From: DASSNR01 sp036278935
GTDB taxonomy: Bacteria; Gemmatimonadota; Gemmatimonadetes; Gemmatimonadales; Gemmatimonadaceae
DNA length: 28,086 nucleotides
Assembly: GCA_036278935.1 (NCBI GenBank)
Contig: DASUKA010000165.1
Location: 1 to 28,086 of the forward strand
Direction of reading: 5' to 3'
The first letter of the stretch is position 1. Every line of letters begins with the position of its first letter. The position numbers and the translations under genes were made by a program. Under the pieces are notes generated by a model that was given only the letters and a program-made list of their open reading frames with translations, was not told the origin of the DNA and did not search any database. Of the stretch, positions 1 to 7,198 are shown one piece after another.

Positions 1-1
1 T

Positions 2-1306
2 CTCGCGCGCACGCTTGGCGTTCCGCTCTTTCAGGAGCAGGGGATGCAGGTGGCGATCGCGGCGGCGGGCTTCACGCCGGGCGAGGCCGACACGCTGCGC
101 CGCGCGATGGGACACAAGCGAAGCCGCGAGCGGATGGCCGCACTTCGCGACCGCCTCATGCAGGGGATGATGCGCAACGGGATCTCGGAGGCGGACGCCG
201 AGCGCATTTACAAGCAGCTGAACGGGTTTGCGGACTACGGCTTCCCCGAATCGCACGCGGCGAGCTTCGCGCTACTCGTGTACGCCTCGGCGTATCTCCG
301 GCACTACTACGCCCCCGAGTTCACCGCGGCGATCCTCAACGCGCAGCCGATGGGCTTCTACTCGCCCGGCACGATCATCGAGGACGCGCGCCGGCATGGC
401 GTGACGGTGCTGCCGGTGGATGTGACGCGGTCGGGGTGGGAGAGTACGCTGGAAGTGCGAGAGGCGGAATCGGAGAGAGGAGAAAGGAGAAAGGAGAAAG
501 GAGTCGGCTCCCGCGAGTATCACCCTCATCTCCGAGGTCGTTTCTCCTTTCTCCTTTCTCCTCTCTCCTCTCTCGCCGTTCGTCTCGGCTTTCGCGTGGT
601 GCGCGGGCTGGGGAGCGGCGCGAAGGAGAAGGTGGAGCGGGCGCTACGCGACGGCGGACCGTTCCGGTCGATCGGCGACATGGTGGCGCGCTCGGGGCTC
701 GATCGCGGCGCACTCCGCGCGCTCGCCGAGGCGGGGGCGTTCGACGCGCTGGTGGTGGGCGAGCCGAACGCCCGGCGGCGGCGCGTGGCGGTGTGGCGGA
801 TGCTCGAGGCGTTTCGCGATGATGCGGGTCCGCTCGCGCCGTCGCGCAGCCGGCCAGGTGTGCCCGCGGTGCTCCCGGCGATGTCGCCCATCGAGCTCAC
901 GGCGGCCGACTATCGCATGACGGGCATCTCGCTCAACGGGCATCCGATGAAGCATCTGCGCGCTCTGCTCGAGCCGAACGGCGTGCGGACGGCGCGCGAG
1001 GTGCTGGCGATGCGAGATGGCGCGCACGACGTAGCGAGGGCGGGGCTGGTCATCTGCCGCCAGCGGCCGCACACGGCAAAGGGCTTCGTCTTCCTCTCGC
1101 TGGAGGATGAAACGGGGATCGTGAACGTGGTGGTGACGCCGAAGCGGTTCGAGCGGCAGGAGGCGCTCATCTCGCGGGAGCGGCTGCTGCTCGTGCGCGG
1201 GACGCTACAGGTGGAGCGCGGGGTGGTGAATCTGCGCGGCGAGACGTTCCGCGCGCTCAAGGCGGAGGTGGAGGAGCGGTGGGGGCGGGGGCACGACTTT
1301 CACTGA
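2..1306 (+). CDS. dnaE2: Error-prone DNA polymerase III alpha subunit, C-terminal part (5' end outside window)
   Basis: This is the C-terminal third of a DnaE2-type translesion polymerase, a cytoplasmic enzyme of damage-induced mutagenesis. The frame is open from base 2, so the gene starts upstream; the first ATG at 44 is internal. Visible family signatures are PLFQEQGMQ, RRAMGHKRS, FADYGFPESHAASFA and NAQPMGFYSP, then VLPVDV, a helix-hairpin-helix stretch (GLGSGAKEKVERAL, GALRALAEAGAFDAL) and a C-terminal OB-fold (ICRQRPHTAKGFVFLSLEDE to about residue 400 of the visible part). The PMGFYSP and GFPESHAASFA forms favour DnaE2 over replicative DnaE. Oddity: between WESTLE (436-453) and LAVRLGFR (from 572) there are about 39 extra codons made almost wholly of a purine/pyrimidine inverted repeat, with Lys/Arg/Glu-rich then Ser/Leu/Phe-rich residues; family members normally join these motifs with a few residues. 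No imuA or imuB is visible, but they could lie upstream. Confidence 0.93.
   Translation, partial: LARTLGVPLFQEQGMQVAIAAAGFTPGEADTLRRAMGHKRSRERMAALRDRLMQGMMRNGISEADAERIYKQLNGFADYGFPESHAASFALLVYASAYLRHYYAPEFTAAILNAQPMGFYSPGTIIEDARRHGVTVLPVDVTRSGWESTLEVREAESERGERRKEKGVGSREYHPHLRGRFSFLLSPLSSLAVRLGFRVVRGLGSGAKEKVERALRDGGPFRSIGDMVARSGLDRGALRALAEAGAFDALVVGEPNARRRRVAVWRMLEAFRDDAGPLAPSRSRPGVPAVLPAMSPIELTAADYRMTGISLNGHPMKHLRALLEPNGVRTAREVLAMRDGAHDVARAGLVICRQRPHTAKGFVFLSLEDETGIVNVVVTPKRFERQEALISRERLLLVRGTLQVERGVVNLRGETFRALKAEVEERWGRGHDFH
472..568. repeat. Heptamer-built inverted repeat inside dnaE2
   Basis: The arms are perfect 28-nt reverse complements at 472-499 and 541-568, with a 41-nt loop. Each arm is four tandem heptamers: GGAGAGA once and GGAGAAA three times on the left, mirrored as TTTCTCC three times and TCTCTCC once on the right. 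The element is purine-only on one arm and pyrimidine-only on the other, so it could form a hairpin or triplex. It is translated in frame as part of the polymerase. Similar but diverged purine/pyrimidine inverted repeats occur at 1319-1417 and 7198-7300. Confidence 0.95.
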
Positions 1307-1318
1307 AAGGGGGTGAGT

Positions 1319-1417
1319 GGGGGACGGCGAGGGTGTCGGGAGGAGGGTGTGGGGTAGACGGGAGGAGAGCTCATCGCCCGAGTGCCGTTCCCCTTACACC
1401 CGACACCCTACTCCCCC
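1319..1417. terminator. Purine-rich imperfect inverted repeat between convergent genes
   Basis: This lies between the stop of dnaE2 (1306) and the stop of the minus-strand permease (1430). Core arms GGGTGTCGGG (1331-1340) and CCCGACACCC (1399-1408) pair perfectly, and GGGGGA (1319-1324) pairs with TCCCCC (1412-1417) across a bulge. The inner 58 nt has further weak pairing. Its position suggests a two-way transcription terminator, though it lacks a T-run. It resembles the purine/pyrimidine elements at 472-568 and 7198-7300 in design, not in exact sequence. Confidence 0.6.
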
Positions 1418-1429
1418 GCCCTGTCGTCA

Positions 1430-4147
1430 TCACTCCGCCCGCAACGCCACGCTCGGGTCCACCCGCGTCGCGCGCCAGGCGGGGATTAGACTCGCGGCCA
1501 CCGCCACCACGAGCAATGTGAGGCACACGATGCCCAACACGACCGGGTCGCGTGGCGATGTGTCGAACAGAAGCGACGCGATCGCTCGGCCCGCAGCCAG
1601 TGTGACGACGAGTCCAAGCACGATGCCCACAACGACCATTCGCACGCCTTCACCGAGGACCAGCCGCACGACATCAGGTGCTCGCGCGCCGAGCGCCATG
1701 CGGACCCCGATCTCGTGCACGCGCCGTGCGACGTCGTACGCCAGCACGCTGTACAGACCGACCGAGGCGACGATGAGCGCCAGGACCGCGAAGACGCCGA
1801 ACATCGCCGCGCCAAGGTTCAGGGAGCGGAACTGTGGGTCGAGCAGCTTCTGCAAGGGGCGGACATCGGCGTACGGGAGGTCCGGCATCATGGACTGGAG
1901 CGTTCGACGCACCACCCTCTCGAGACGCGCGGGGTCGCCGCGCGTGCGGACGAAGAGCCCGCCAACCCCTCCCCCCTTCCGTCCGAAGGGCACGAACACC
2001 TGCATCCTCGGCTCATTGTAGATGCCGAAGTAACGAGCATCATTCACCACGCCGACGATCGTGGTGCATGCATTCTCGTCACCCAGCCGGATGCACTTTC
2101 CGAGAGGATTCTCTCCAGGCCACGCCTGGTGCGCCAACTTCTCGTTGATCACGGCCACGTAGCGTGCGTCGGCACGATGCCCGCTGCCGAACCCGTGCCC
2201 TCTGATGATCCGCATCCCGAGCGTGGCAAAGTAGCTGGGGCTCACGACGTTGAAAGTTGGCGCCTTCCCATCCACGGTCGAGTCGTGCCGCCCGGGGATG
2301 GTCATCGACATGCCGGAGATATCCCTGAATGGTACGGCAAACGCGAACGCAACGTCATCCACTCCGGGCAGCTCGCTGAGCCGCTGCATGGCTCTCTCCA
2401 TGAACGCGGTCTGATCTGCAGGGTTGTACCCAGCGCTCTGGAGATCGACCGTCGCGAGCAGGACGGGGCGCACGTCCATGCCGAGGTCCACCCCCCGCGC
2501 GTTCCAGAGGCTGCGCGCGAAGAGCCCCGCACCAGCAAGGAGCACGACCGAGAGCGCTGCCTGCGCGATGATGAGCGTGCTCCGTAGCCGGGTCCGTCGC
2601 ACTCCCTCCTGCGCTCCCGCCTTGAGCGCGGACGTCAACTGCGTGCGAGTCGCCTGGAGCGCCGGCGCGAGCCCGATCAACACGCCTGTGACGAGCACGA
2701 TCGCCGCGGTGATCGCCAATACTCTTGCGTCCATCGGCGAACCATCCCAGAGCACATCAGGCAGCAGCACGCGGCGCGTGAACGCGCTGCCCCACTCGGC
2801 CATCAGCAGCCCCGCGCTACCGCCCACAATCGCGAGAAGGACGCCCTCGACCATGAGTTGCCCGCCCAACCGGCGGCGGCTGATGCCGAGCGCGAGTCGC
2901 ACCGCGATCTCACGACGCCGCCGCGTGGCGCGCGAAAGAAGGAGGTTCGCGACGTTCGCGCACGCGATCAATAGGACGATCGCCGACACGCAGATGAGCC
3001 ACCGAGAGACGCGCGCTTCCAGGGTGCGTGCGCCGTTGTGATACCGCGCGCCGGAGACCGCGTCCAGCATCAGACTATGCGTGGGTGAGAATTCGGTGGT
3101 CCCGCGGTGAAACGCCCGATCCTGCTCCGCCATCACTCGTTGATAGACAGCGGCCACCTGAGCCAACGCCTGCCGTTCGTCGGCACCGCTCCGCAGCCGT
3201 GTCACGACCTGCAACCAGGATGCAAACCGGTTCGACGTCCACACGTTCCAGACGAGTTGCTCCGACGCCACGGCGCTCACCGGAAGCCAGACATCCACCG
3301 GCAGGAGGTCGGTGGCGGTGAGCCCCCTGGGTGCAATGCCAATGATCGTGTAGCGTCCATTGCCAATCGGCATCGTGCGGCCGAGCACCGTCGAGTCGCT
3401 TCCGAATCGTCTTTGCCAGAAACCGTAGCCAAGCACGACGACGGACGCTCCGTCTGGTGGCCGGGCTTCGTTGTCGGCGAAGAAGCGGCCAAGCACCGGA
3501 TGTGCGCCGAGCGTCCGCAGGAAGTTCGCCGTGACCAGGCGGGCCTTTACCTGGACAGCAGCGGCACCACGTCCAGAGGTCATGACGTACTGGTCCGAGA
3601 ATGCGGCGACGTCCTGAAACGCCGGCACGCTATCGCGAAACGCCAGATACGCGGGATACGACTCGAATGCACTCGTGACTGAATGATCCGGGTAGCCGGT
3701 GGCGAAGTACAGTTGCCTGAGCTGTCCCGGATCCCGCCAATGCGCGGGCGCACCGAGCACCAACCGATCCACCACCCCGAACATCGTCGCGTTCGCGCCG
3801 ATGCCGAGCGCGAGGGTGAGCACGATGCCGAGCGTCAACGCCGGCTGCGCCTTGAGTCCGCGCACAGCGTAGCGCAGGTCGAACGCCAGCACCTCGGCCC
3901 AATCGCGGACGCGCGTCCGTCGCACCTGCCGCCGGCCCAGCGCCAGGAGCTCCGCGCGCGCCGCATGCACATCGCCGAATTCGCGCTCCGCCTGCTCGCG
4001 CGCGGCCCGGCGCTCCATCCCGCCCGCGATAAGCTCATCCACGCGCGTATCGAGATGAAAGGTCAGTTCATCCTCGACCGCGCGCTCGCGCGATGCGCGG
4101 GTTTCGACCAGGCGGAAGATCCGGCGGATGCCGGGAATGCGTCTCAC
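1430..4147 (-). CDS. ADOP/MacB-type FtsX-domain ABC permease
   Basis: A large inner-membrane permease of the MacB/FtsX superfamily, in the 'acidobacterial duplicated orphan permease' form, about 905 aa with no ATPase domain. In order: a cytoplasmic permease-prefix region (about 1-75, with EDELTFHLDTRVDELIAGGM), first TM helix (about 103-127), MacB periplasmic core domain, FtsX block (about 379-500, LLIACANVANLLLSRATRR), second TM/periplasmic unit, and a C-terminal FtsX block (about 785-905) ending IPAWRATRVDPSVALRAE. I chose GTG at 4147 because it overlaps the padR stop as GTGA and begins just before the prefix region; the frame stays open 52 codons further upstream only within padR. Such permeases are thought to drive mechanotransmission-type efflux with a separate ATPase. 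The substrate is unknown, and the coupling to padR suggests regulated export, perhaps in stress or antimicrobial response. Confidence 0.9.
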   Translation of the reverse strand: MRRIPGIRRIFRLVETRASRERAVEDELTFHLDTRVDELIAGGMERRAAREQAEREFGDVHAARAELLALGRRQVRRTRVRDWAEVLAFDLRYAVRGLKAQPALTLGIVLTLALGIGANATMFGVVDRLVLGAPAHWRDPGQLRQLYFATGYPDHSVTSAFESYPAYLAFRDSVPAFQDVAAFSDQYVMTSGRGAAAVQVKARLVTANFLRTLGAHPVLGRFFADNEARPPDGASVVVLGYGFWQRRFGSDSTVLGRTMPIGNGRYTIIGIAPRGLTATDLLPVDVWLPVSAVASEQLVWNVWTSNRFASWLQVVTRLRSGADERQALAQVAAVYQRVMAEQDRAFHRGTTEFSPTHSLMLDAVSGARYHNGARTLEARVSRWLICVSAIVLLIACANVANLLLSRATRRRREIAVRLALGISRRRLGGQLMVEGVLLAIVGGSAGLLMAEWGSAFTRRVLLPDVLWDGSPMDARVLAITAAIVLVTGVLIGLAPALQATRTQLTSALKAGAQEGVRRTRLRSTLIIAQAALSVVLLAGAGLFARSLWNARGVDLGMDVRPVLLATVDLQSAGYNPADQTAFMERAMQRLSELPGVDDVAFAFAVPFRDISGMSMTIPGRHDSTVDGKAPTFNVVSPSYFATLGMRIIRGHGFGSGHRADARYVAVINEKLAHQAWPGENPLGKCIRLGDENACTTIVGVVNDARYFGIYNEPRMQVFVPFGRKGGGVGGLFVRTRGDPARLERVVRRTLQSMMPDLPYADVRPLQKLLDPQFRSLNLGAAMFGVFAVLALIVASVGLYSVLAYDVARRVHEIGVRMALGARAPDVVRLVLGEGVRMVVVGIVLGLVVTLAAGRAIASLLFDTSPRDPVVLGIVCLTLLVVAVAASLIPAWRATRVDPSVALRAE

Positions 4148-4497
4148 GCGGTCGCCTCCGTGCTCGCGTCCGTCGCGCCGAGCACCTTGAACACCGCCTC
4201 CGCGTAGCGCGTCCACCGCGCGGCCTCGGCGTGGAGCTGCTTTCGCCCGGCCCGGGTCAACTGGTAGTACCTGGCCTTGCGATTGTTCTCCGAGAGCCCC
4301 CACTCGGCCTCGATCCAGCCGCGCCCTTCCATGCGGTGGAGGGCGACGTAGAGGGCGCGGTCCTCGACAGTGAGCGCCTCATCGGAGGTCGACTTGATCC
4401 AGCGGGCCACGGCGTAGCCGTGTTGAGGACCCCAGGCGAGCGCCTTGAGGACGAGGACATCGAGCGTGCCTTGCAGGAGGTCGAGATCCCTGGCCAT
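4144..4497 (-). CDS. PadR family transcriptional regulator
   Basis: A 117-aa PadR-like winged-helix repressor. The N-terminal wHTH reads LLQGTLDVLVLKALAWGPQHGYAVARWI, followed by LYVALHRMEGRGWIEAEWG and the wing (KARYYQLTRAGRKQL), then a short C-terminal helix for dimerisation. This is the PadR-s1 form usually found directly upstream of ADOP permeases, and here the two genes overlap by 4 nt (GTGA), so they are almost certainly co-translated. The ATG at 4497 has a GGGGAAGG ribosome-binding stretch (4501-4508) just upstream. A perfect-arm palindrome at 4513-4528 fits the known PadR operator pattern ATGT-N8-ACAT, implying autoregulation of the padR-permease unit. The ligand is not predictable. 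Confidence 0.93.
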   Translation of the reverse strand: MARDLDLLQGTLDVLVLKALAWGPQHGYAVARWIKSTSDEALTVEDRALYVALHRMEGRGWIEAEWGLSENNRKARYYQLTRAGRKQLHAEAARWTRYAEAVFKVLGATDASTEATA

Positions 4498-4512
4498 TGA
4501 CCTTCCCCGGTA

Positions 4513-4528
4513 ATGTTCCGGGGAACAT
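4513..4528. promoter_or_regulatory. Probable PadR operator (ATGT-N8-ACAT palindrome)
   Basis: ATGTTCCGGGGAACAT has 7-bp perfect arms (ATGTTCC/GGAACAT) and matches the ATGT-N8-ACAT pattern described for PadR-family operators. It sits 16 nt upstream of the padR start, overlapping where the ribosome-binding site or promoter end would be. That it is bound by this PadR is inference. Confidence 0.7.
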
Positions 4529-4561
4529 GCGCGAGACGGAGCGCGCTGTCAAGCGGCGCGG

Positions 4562-4999
4562 CTACCCCTGCTTGTCCACCGTATCGGCCGTCGGCGCGTT
4601 CACGACCGGGCCCGGGGCGGCCGGCGCCCGCTCCGCCGGCTCCAGCCGTGCGCCCCTATCCATGGACCACTGCCCCCTGGCGCAATCCCAGACGAGCACA
4701 AAGCCATCGCGGAAGGAGCTGCCGACGCTGAGTGAGCAATCGGCGCCATCGTCGATCGCGCGGTAGCGATAGCGTCCGTATGGGGTGAACGGTGCCGTCG
4801 CGCCGGTTTCGGCAAGCGATGCGGGGTAGCGCCCATGCGTCTGCGCGTAGCGCTGAATCGCCTGGATTGCCGGCGCAGCCGCCGAGCGCATCCGCTCGTT
4901 CCGCGGCCCGCCCCTGAAGATCACGGCCAGTACCAGCACGACAAGCACGACCATAATGGTCGCGAGGCCGCCGCTCCCGCCCGGTTCTCTGTATCGCAC
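4562..4999 (-). CDS. Single-TM pilin-like hypothetical protein
   Basis: A 145-aa protein with a short N-terminus, one TM helix (LATIMVVLVVLVLAVIF, about residues 12-30), then a periplasmic part that begins like type II secretion/type IV pilin-like proteins: AAPAIQAIQRYAQTHGRYPASLAE, followed by YRYRAIDDGADCSLSVGSSFRDGFVLVWDC. The two cysteines could form a disulfide. The C-terminus (about 125-145) is Pro/Ala-rich and probably disordered. The start is set at GTG 4999, which has a perfect AGGAGG seven bases upstream (5007-5012); an ATG further up at 5059 has no such site. The gene ends 64 nt before padR in the same direction, so read-through into padR is possible. There is no prepilin peptidase site (G/FT-E) ahead of the helix, so it is pilin-like only in its soluble part. 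Function unknown. Confidence 0.75.
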   Translation of the reverse strand: MRYREPGGSGGLATIMVVLVVLVLAVIFRGGPRNERMRSAAAPAIQAIQRYAQTHGRYPASLAETGATAPFTPYGRYRYRAIDDGADCSLSVGSSFRDGFVLVWDCARGQWSMDRGARLEPAERAPAAPGPVVNAPTADTVDKQG

Positions 5000-5006
5000 G
5001 CCCTTA

Positions 5007-5012
5007 CCTCCT
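5007..5012 (-). promoter_or_regulatory. Shine-Dalgarno AGGAGG deciding a GTG start
   Basis: A consensus AGGAGG on the minus strand, 7 nt before GTG 4999. It fixes the start of the pilin-like gene 20 codons downstream of the longest possible reading. Confidence 0.8.
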
Positions 5013-5336
5013 GCGCCAACGCTCCTGGTGTTGCATTCCCGCACCACGGTGCGGGCCATGGCGCGCGCTGCTCGGTTGCGCCTGTGGTGCCCGCCCGTGT
5101 AGGAGACGTCCGGACCGGCGCCGCGTCAACCCGAAGGGGTGGCGAATCAATGCACCAGTCCGCGACGCGCGCCGCCCGCGAACCATTCTGTTGCGCCGAG
5201 TATCTATAGGGCGTGGGCATCAAACATCAGCATTGCGCCGGTCTCTATGGACGGCACCGGTTCTGCACTGTAGTGTACGAAGACGTCAATGTTGTGAGCG
5301 ATGCCAGCCCTTTTCCGACGACGGAGGTTCGGATCC
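5013..5336. other. Divergent intergenic region with no gene seen
   Basis: About 320 nt between divergently transcribed genes. It must hold promoters for both directions. TATCTATAG (about 5200-5208) is the most -10-like stretch for the plus strand but has no clear -35 partner. A small dyad GCACTGTAGTGTAC lies near 5266. No reading frame here looks coding. Confidence 0.5.
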
Positions 5337-5873
5337 ATGCGTACCGTCATTCCCGGCGCAGTGCTCGCCGCCGCATTCATCGGAGTCGCTGCCATGGCTC
5401 CATCGCGCGCCCAAGCCCAGGCCGACACCTCGCTCCACATCTCGCAGTACATGACGGGTGCGGAGCTCGATTCCACCGGTCTCTCGACGCTGAACCCGGC
5501 ACAGCGCGCGGCACTCGATGCCTGGTTCGCGAACTTCGCGGCCACGGCGGCGCAAACGGTGCAGCGCACGCAGGCGCCACCGCAGGAGCTGGTGATTCGC
5601 CATGCGAGCGTCCGGAACGGGTTCCGTGTGAGCCAGGTGCGCGACAACGGGTCGTCGGTTGCCCTTGAGGACGGGACGGTCTGGAAGATCGCGCCGGACG
5701 ATCGCGCCACTACGGACACCTGGCACACGGGCGACTTCGTGCTGGTGCGGCGGAGTCCGGTGACGGTGGACCTGGGCGGCGAGCAGTTCGCCTTCACACT
5801 CGTCAACGGGCGCAACATCCAGAGCAAGACCGCGGCGCGGCTCATCGGGCGGCTGCCCGGCGGAGCGCCCTGA
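5337..5873 (+). CDS. Secreted hypothetical protein
   Basis: A 178-aa protein with a clear signal peptide (MRTVIPGAVLAAAFIGVAAM, cleavage likely after AQA near residue 29). The mature part starts DTSLHISQYMTGAELDSTGLSTLNPAQRAALDAWF, an amphipathic region often seen in proteins with 'LTP.E...LDAWF'-like segments. It continues with a beta-rich domain containing VRNGFRVSQVRDNGSSVALEDGTVWKIAPDD and the end FAFTLVNGRNIQSKTAARLIG. The 'VxxxxdgGxxVxLeDGxxWeI' segment resembles small beta-barrel periplasmic proteins, but I do not recognise a named family. ATG 5337 is preferred over ATG 5301 because GGAGG (5323-5327) lies nine bases before it and the signal peptide begins there. It is followed by a strong hairpin and seems to be monocistronic. 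Function unknown. Confidence 0.78.
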   Translation: MRTVIPGAVLAAAFIGVAAMAPSRAQAQADTSLHISQYMTGAELDSTGLSTLNPAQRAALDAWFANFAATAAQTVQRTQAPPQELVIRHASVRNGFRVSQVRDNGSSVALEDGTVWKIAPDDRATTDTWHTGDFVLVRRSPVTVDLGGEQFAFTLVNGRNIQSKTAARLIGRLPGGAP

Positions 5874-5911
5874 CGGCCCATCGGCTGTCGCAGCGACTAT
5901 TGTAGCGGTCG

Positions 5912-5949
5912 CGGAGCGCGAGCCGTGTGCCGGCACGGCTCGCGCTCCG
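5912..5949 (+). terminator. 16-bp GC-rich hairpin after the secreted hypothetical gene
   Basis: CGGAGCGCGAGCCGTG (5912-5927) and CACGGCTCGCGCTCCG (5934-5949) pair over 16 bp with a 6-nt loop. It lies 38 nt after a stop codon and 23 nt before the next likely start. There is no following T-run, so it may be an atypical terminator or an intergenic repeat. A GTG at 5925 inside the stem would extend the next gene but is a poor start. Confidence 0.7.
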
Positions 5950-5972
5950 TGGTCCTATCTCTCCCCTCCAGC

Positions 5973-6809
5973 GTGCTCCAGCTCCCGACCGTCACCGCCG
6001 CCCGGTACGTCCAGCCGCTCCGCGAAGGAGGATCGCTCCCGGCCGTGGTGGAGACGGAGGGGGGCGGTCTCTATGTGGTCAAGTTCCGCGGCGCCGGTCA
6101 GGGCGCCAAGGCGCTCGTCGCGGAGTTGATCGCGGGGCTCTTGGCGCAGGCGCTCGCGCTGCCGGTCCCAGAGCTCGCGCTGGTGGAGGTGCCGCCCCCC
6201 TTCGGCCGCAGCGAGCCGGACCCGGAAATCCAGGACATTCTGCGGGGGAGTCACGGCATCAACGTAGGTGCGCGCTACCTAGACGGGGCGTTCAACTTCG
6301 ACCCGTCAGCGGCGGGCGATCTGGTGAGCGCGGAGCTTGCGGCTCGCATTGTCTGGTTCGATGCCTTTCTCACCAACCCCGACCGAACGCACCGGAACCC
6401 CAACATTCTCATCTGGAAGCGCGCGCCCTGGCTGATCGATCACGGGGCGGCGCTCTACGCGCATCACGATTGGGCATCGGTGGATGAGGCGCGCACGCGC
6501 ACTCCGTTCCCCCTTATCGCGCAGCACGTGCTCCTCTCGTGCAGCGGAGACCTCGAAGCCGCCGATGCGCGCTCGACCGCGGTGCTCTCGGAGCCGGTCA
6601 TTGATGACGTGCTCCGCCGCCTCCCCGATGCGCTCCTCACCGACCCAGCGGCACGCGAGACCCAGGACTCTGCCGACGCGGCGCGCGAACGGTATCGCGC
6701 CTATCTCCTCACCCGGCTCCGGAGCCCGCGCGACTTCGCGGGTGAAGCGATGCGCGCACGCGATCGCGTGCGTCGTGAGCCGCAACACCCGCTCTCCGCG
6801 CGGCGATGA
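5973..6809 (+). CDS. HipA-like kinase-fold protein
   Basis: A 278-aa protein of the HipA-like kinase group (compact single-domain form, not full HipA). The N-terminus LPTVTAARYVQPLREGGSLPAVVETEGGG precedes a nucleotide-binding lobe with YVVKFRGAGQGAKALVAELIAG. The catalytic loop is at about 133-141 (TNPDRTHRNPN, like the N-x-D-R-x-x-x-N of HipA-type kinases) and the metal-binding motif LIDHGAALY at about 153-161 takes the place of DFG. These residues are intact, so phosphotransfer activity is plausible. GTG 5973 is chosen because family members start just before the LPTV segment and because an upstream GTG (5925) lies within a hairpin; the start is uncertain by a few codons. The stop overlaps the next gene's start as ATGA. 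HipA is a toxin kinase in toxin-antitoxin pairs, but there is no HipB-like HTH gene here, so the role is unknown. Confidence 0.85.
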   Translation: MLQLPTVTAARYVQPLREGGSLPAVVETEGGGLYVVKFRGAGQGAKALVAELIAGLLAQALALPVPELALVEVPPPFGRSEPDPEIQDILRGSHGINVGARYLDGAFNFDPSAAGDLVSAELAARIVWFDAFLTNPDRTHRNPNILIWKRAPWLIDHGAALYAHHDWASVDEARTRTPFPLIAQHVLLSCSGDLEAADARSTAVLSEPVIDDVLRRLPDALLTDPAARETQDSADAARERYRAYLLTRLRSPRDFAGEAMRARDRVRREPQHPLSARR

Positions 6810-7198
6810 GCGGCGATCGTCGCGTGTCCTACGACTTCGCGGTGCTGCGCGCGGTGCCGCACGTCCACCTCGGCGTGTTCGCCCCCGTGGGGATCGTGGT
6901 CCACGCCCGGACGCTGGAGTTTCTATCGTGCCGCATACTCACCGACGTCGACGAGCTGCGGAAGCGCGTTCCGGGCGTGGACGCGGAGCTGCTCGCGCGC
7001 TACCTGCTCGCCTGCCAGGCCATCTGCGCGGGCGATCCCTCAGCGGGACCAGTCGCGCTCGCGCCGCCCTCCGAGCGATTCCACTGGCTCACCGCCCCGC
7101 GCTCCGATGTCATCCAGAGCTCCCCGATCCACGAGGGGATGGCCGAACACCCCGCGCAGGCGCTGGAGGAGATGTTCGCGATGTACGTGGGAGCGTAG
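6806..7198 (+). CDS. DUF3037 protein, partner of the HipA-like kinase
   Basis: A 130-aa protein with the features of the DUF3037 family: YDFAVLRAVPHVHLGVFAPVGIVVH near the N-terminus, a central acidic/Arg-rich helix (VDELRKRVPGVDAELLARYL) and the near-invariant FHWLTAPRSDVIQSSPIH segment (residues about 92-109), then a helical end. Its ATG (6806) overlaps the HipA-like kinase stop by four bases, a sign of translational coupling and probably fixed stoichiometry. DUF3037 has no known biochemical role; the frequent adjacency to HipA-like kinases suggests a substrate, a regulator or a complex partner. It is followed at once by an inverted repeat that also covers the end of the convergent ABC gene. 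Confidence 0.87.
   Translation: MSGDRRVSYDFAVLRAVPHVHLGVFAPVGIVVHARTLEFLSCRILTDVDELRKRVPGVDAELLARYLLACQAICAGDPSAGPVALAPPSERFHWLTAPRSDVIQSSPIHEGMAEHPAQALEEMFAMYVGA

Noticed and set aside
5327..5338. GGTTCGGATCC, similar to a tRNA T-arm
   Set aside because: No acceptor or anticodon stem can be built around it, and it lies at the start of the secreted hypothetical gene.
5973..7198. Classifying the HipA-like/DUF3037 pair as a type II toxin-antitoxin system
   Set aside because: There is no HTH antitoxin and no operator dyad at the promoter; only the kinase fold is shared with HipA.
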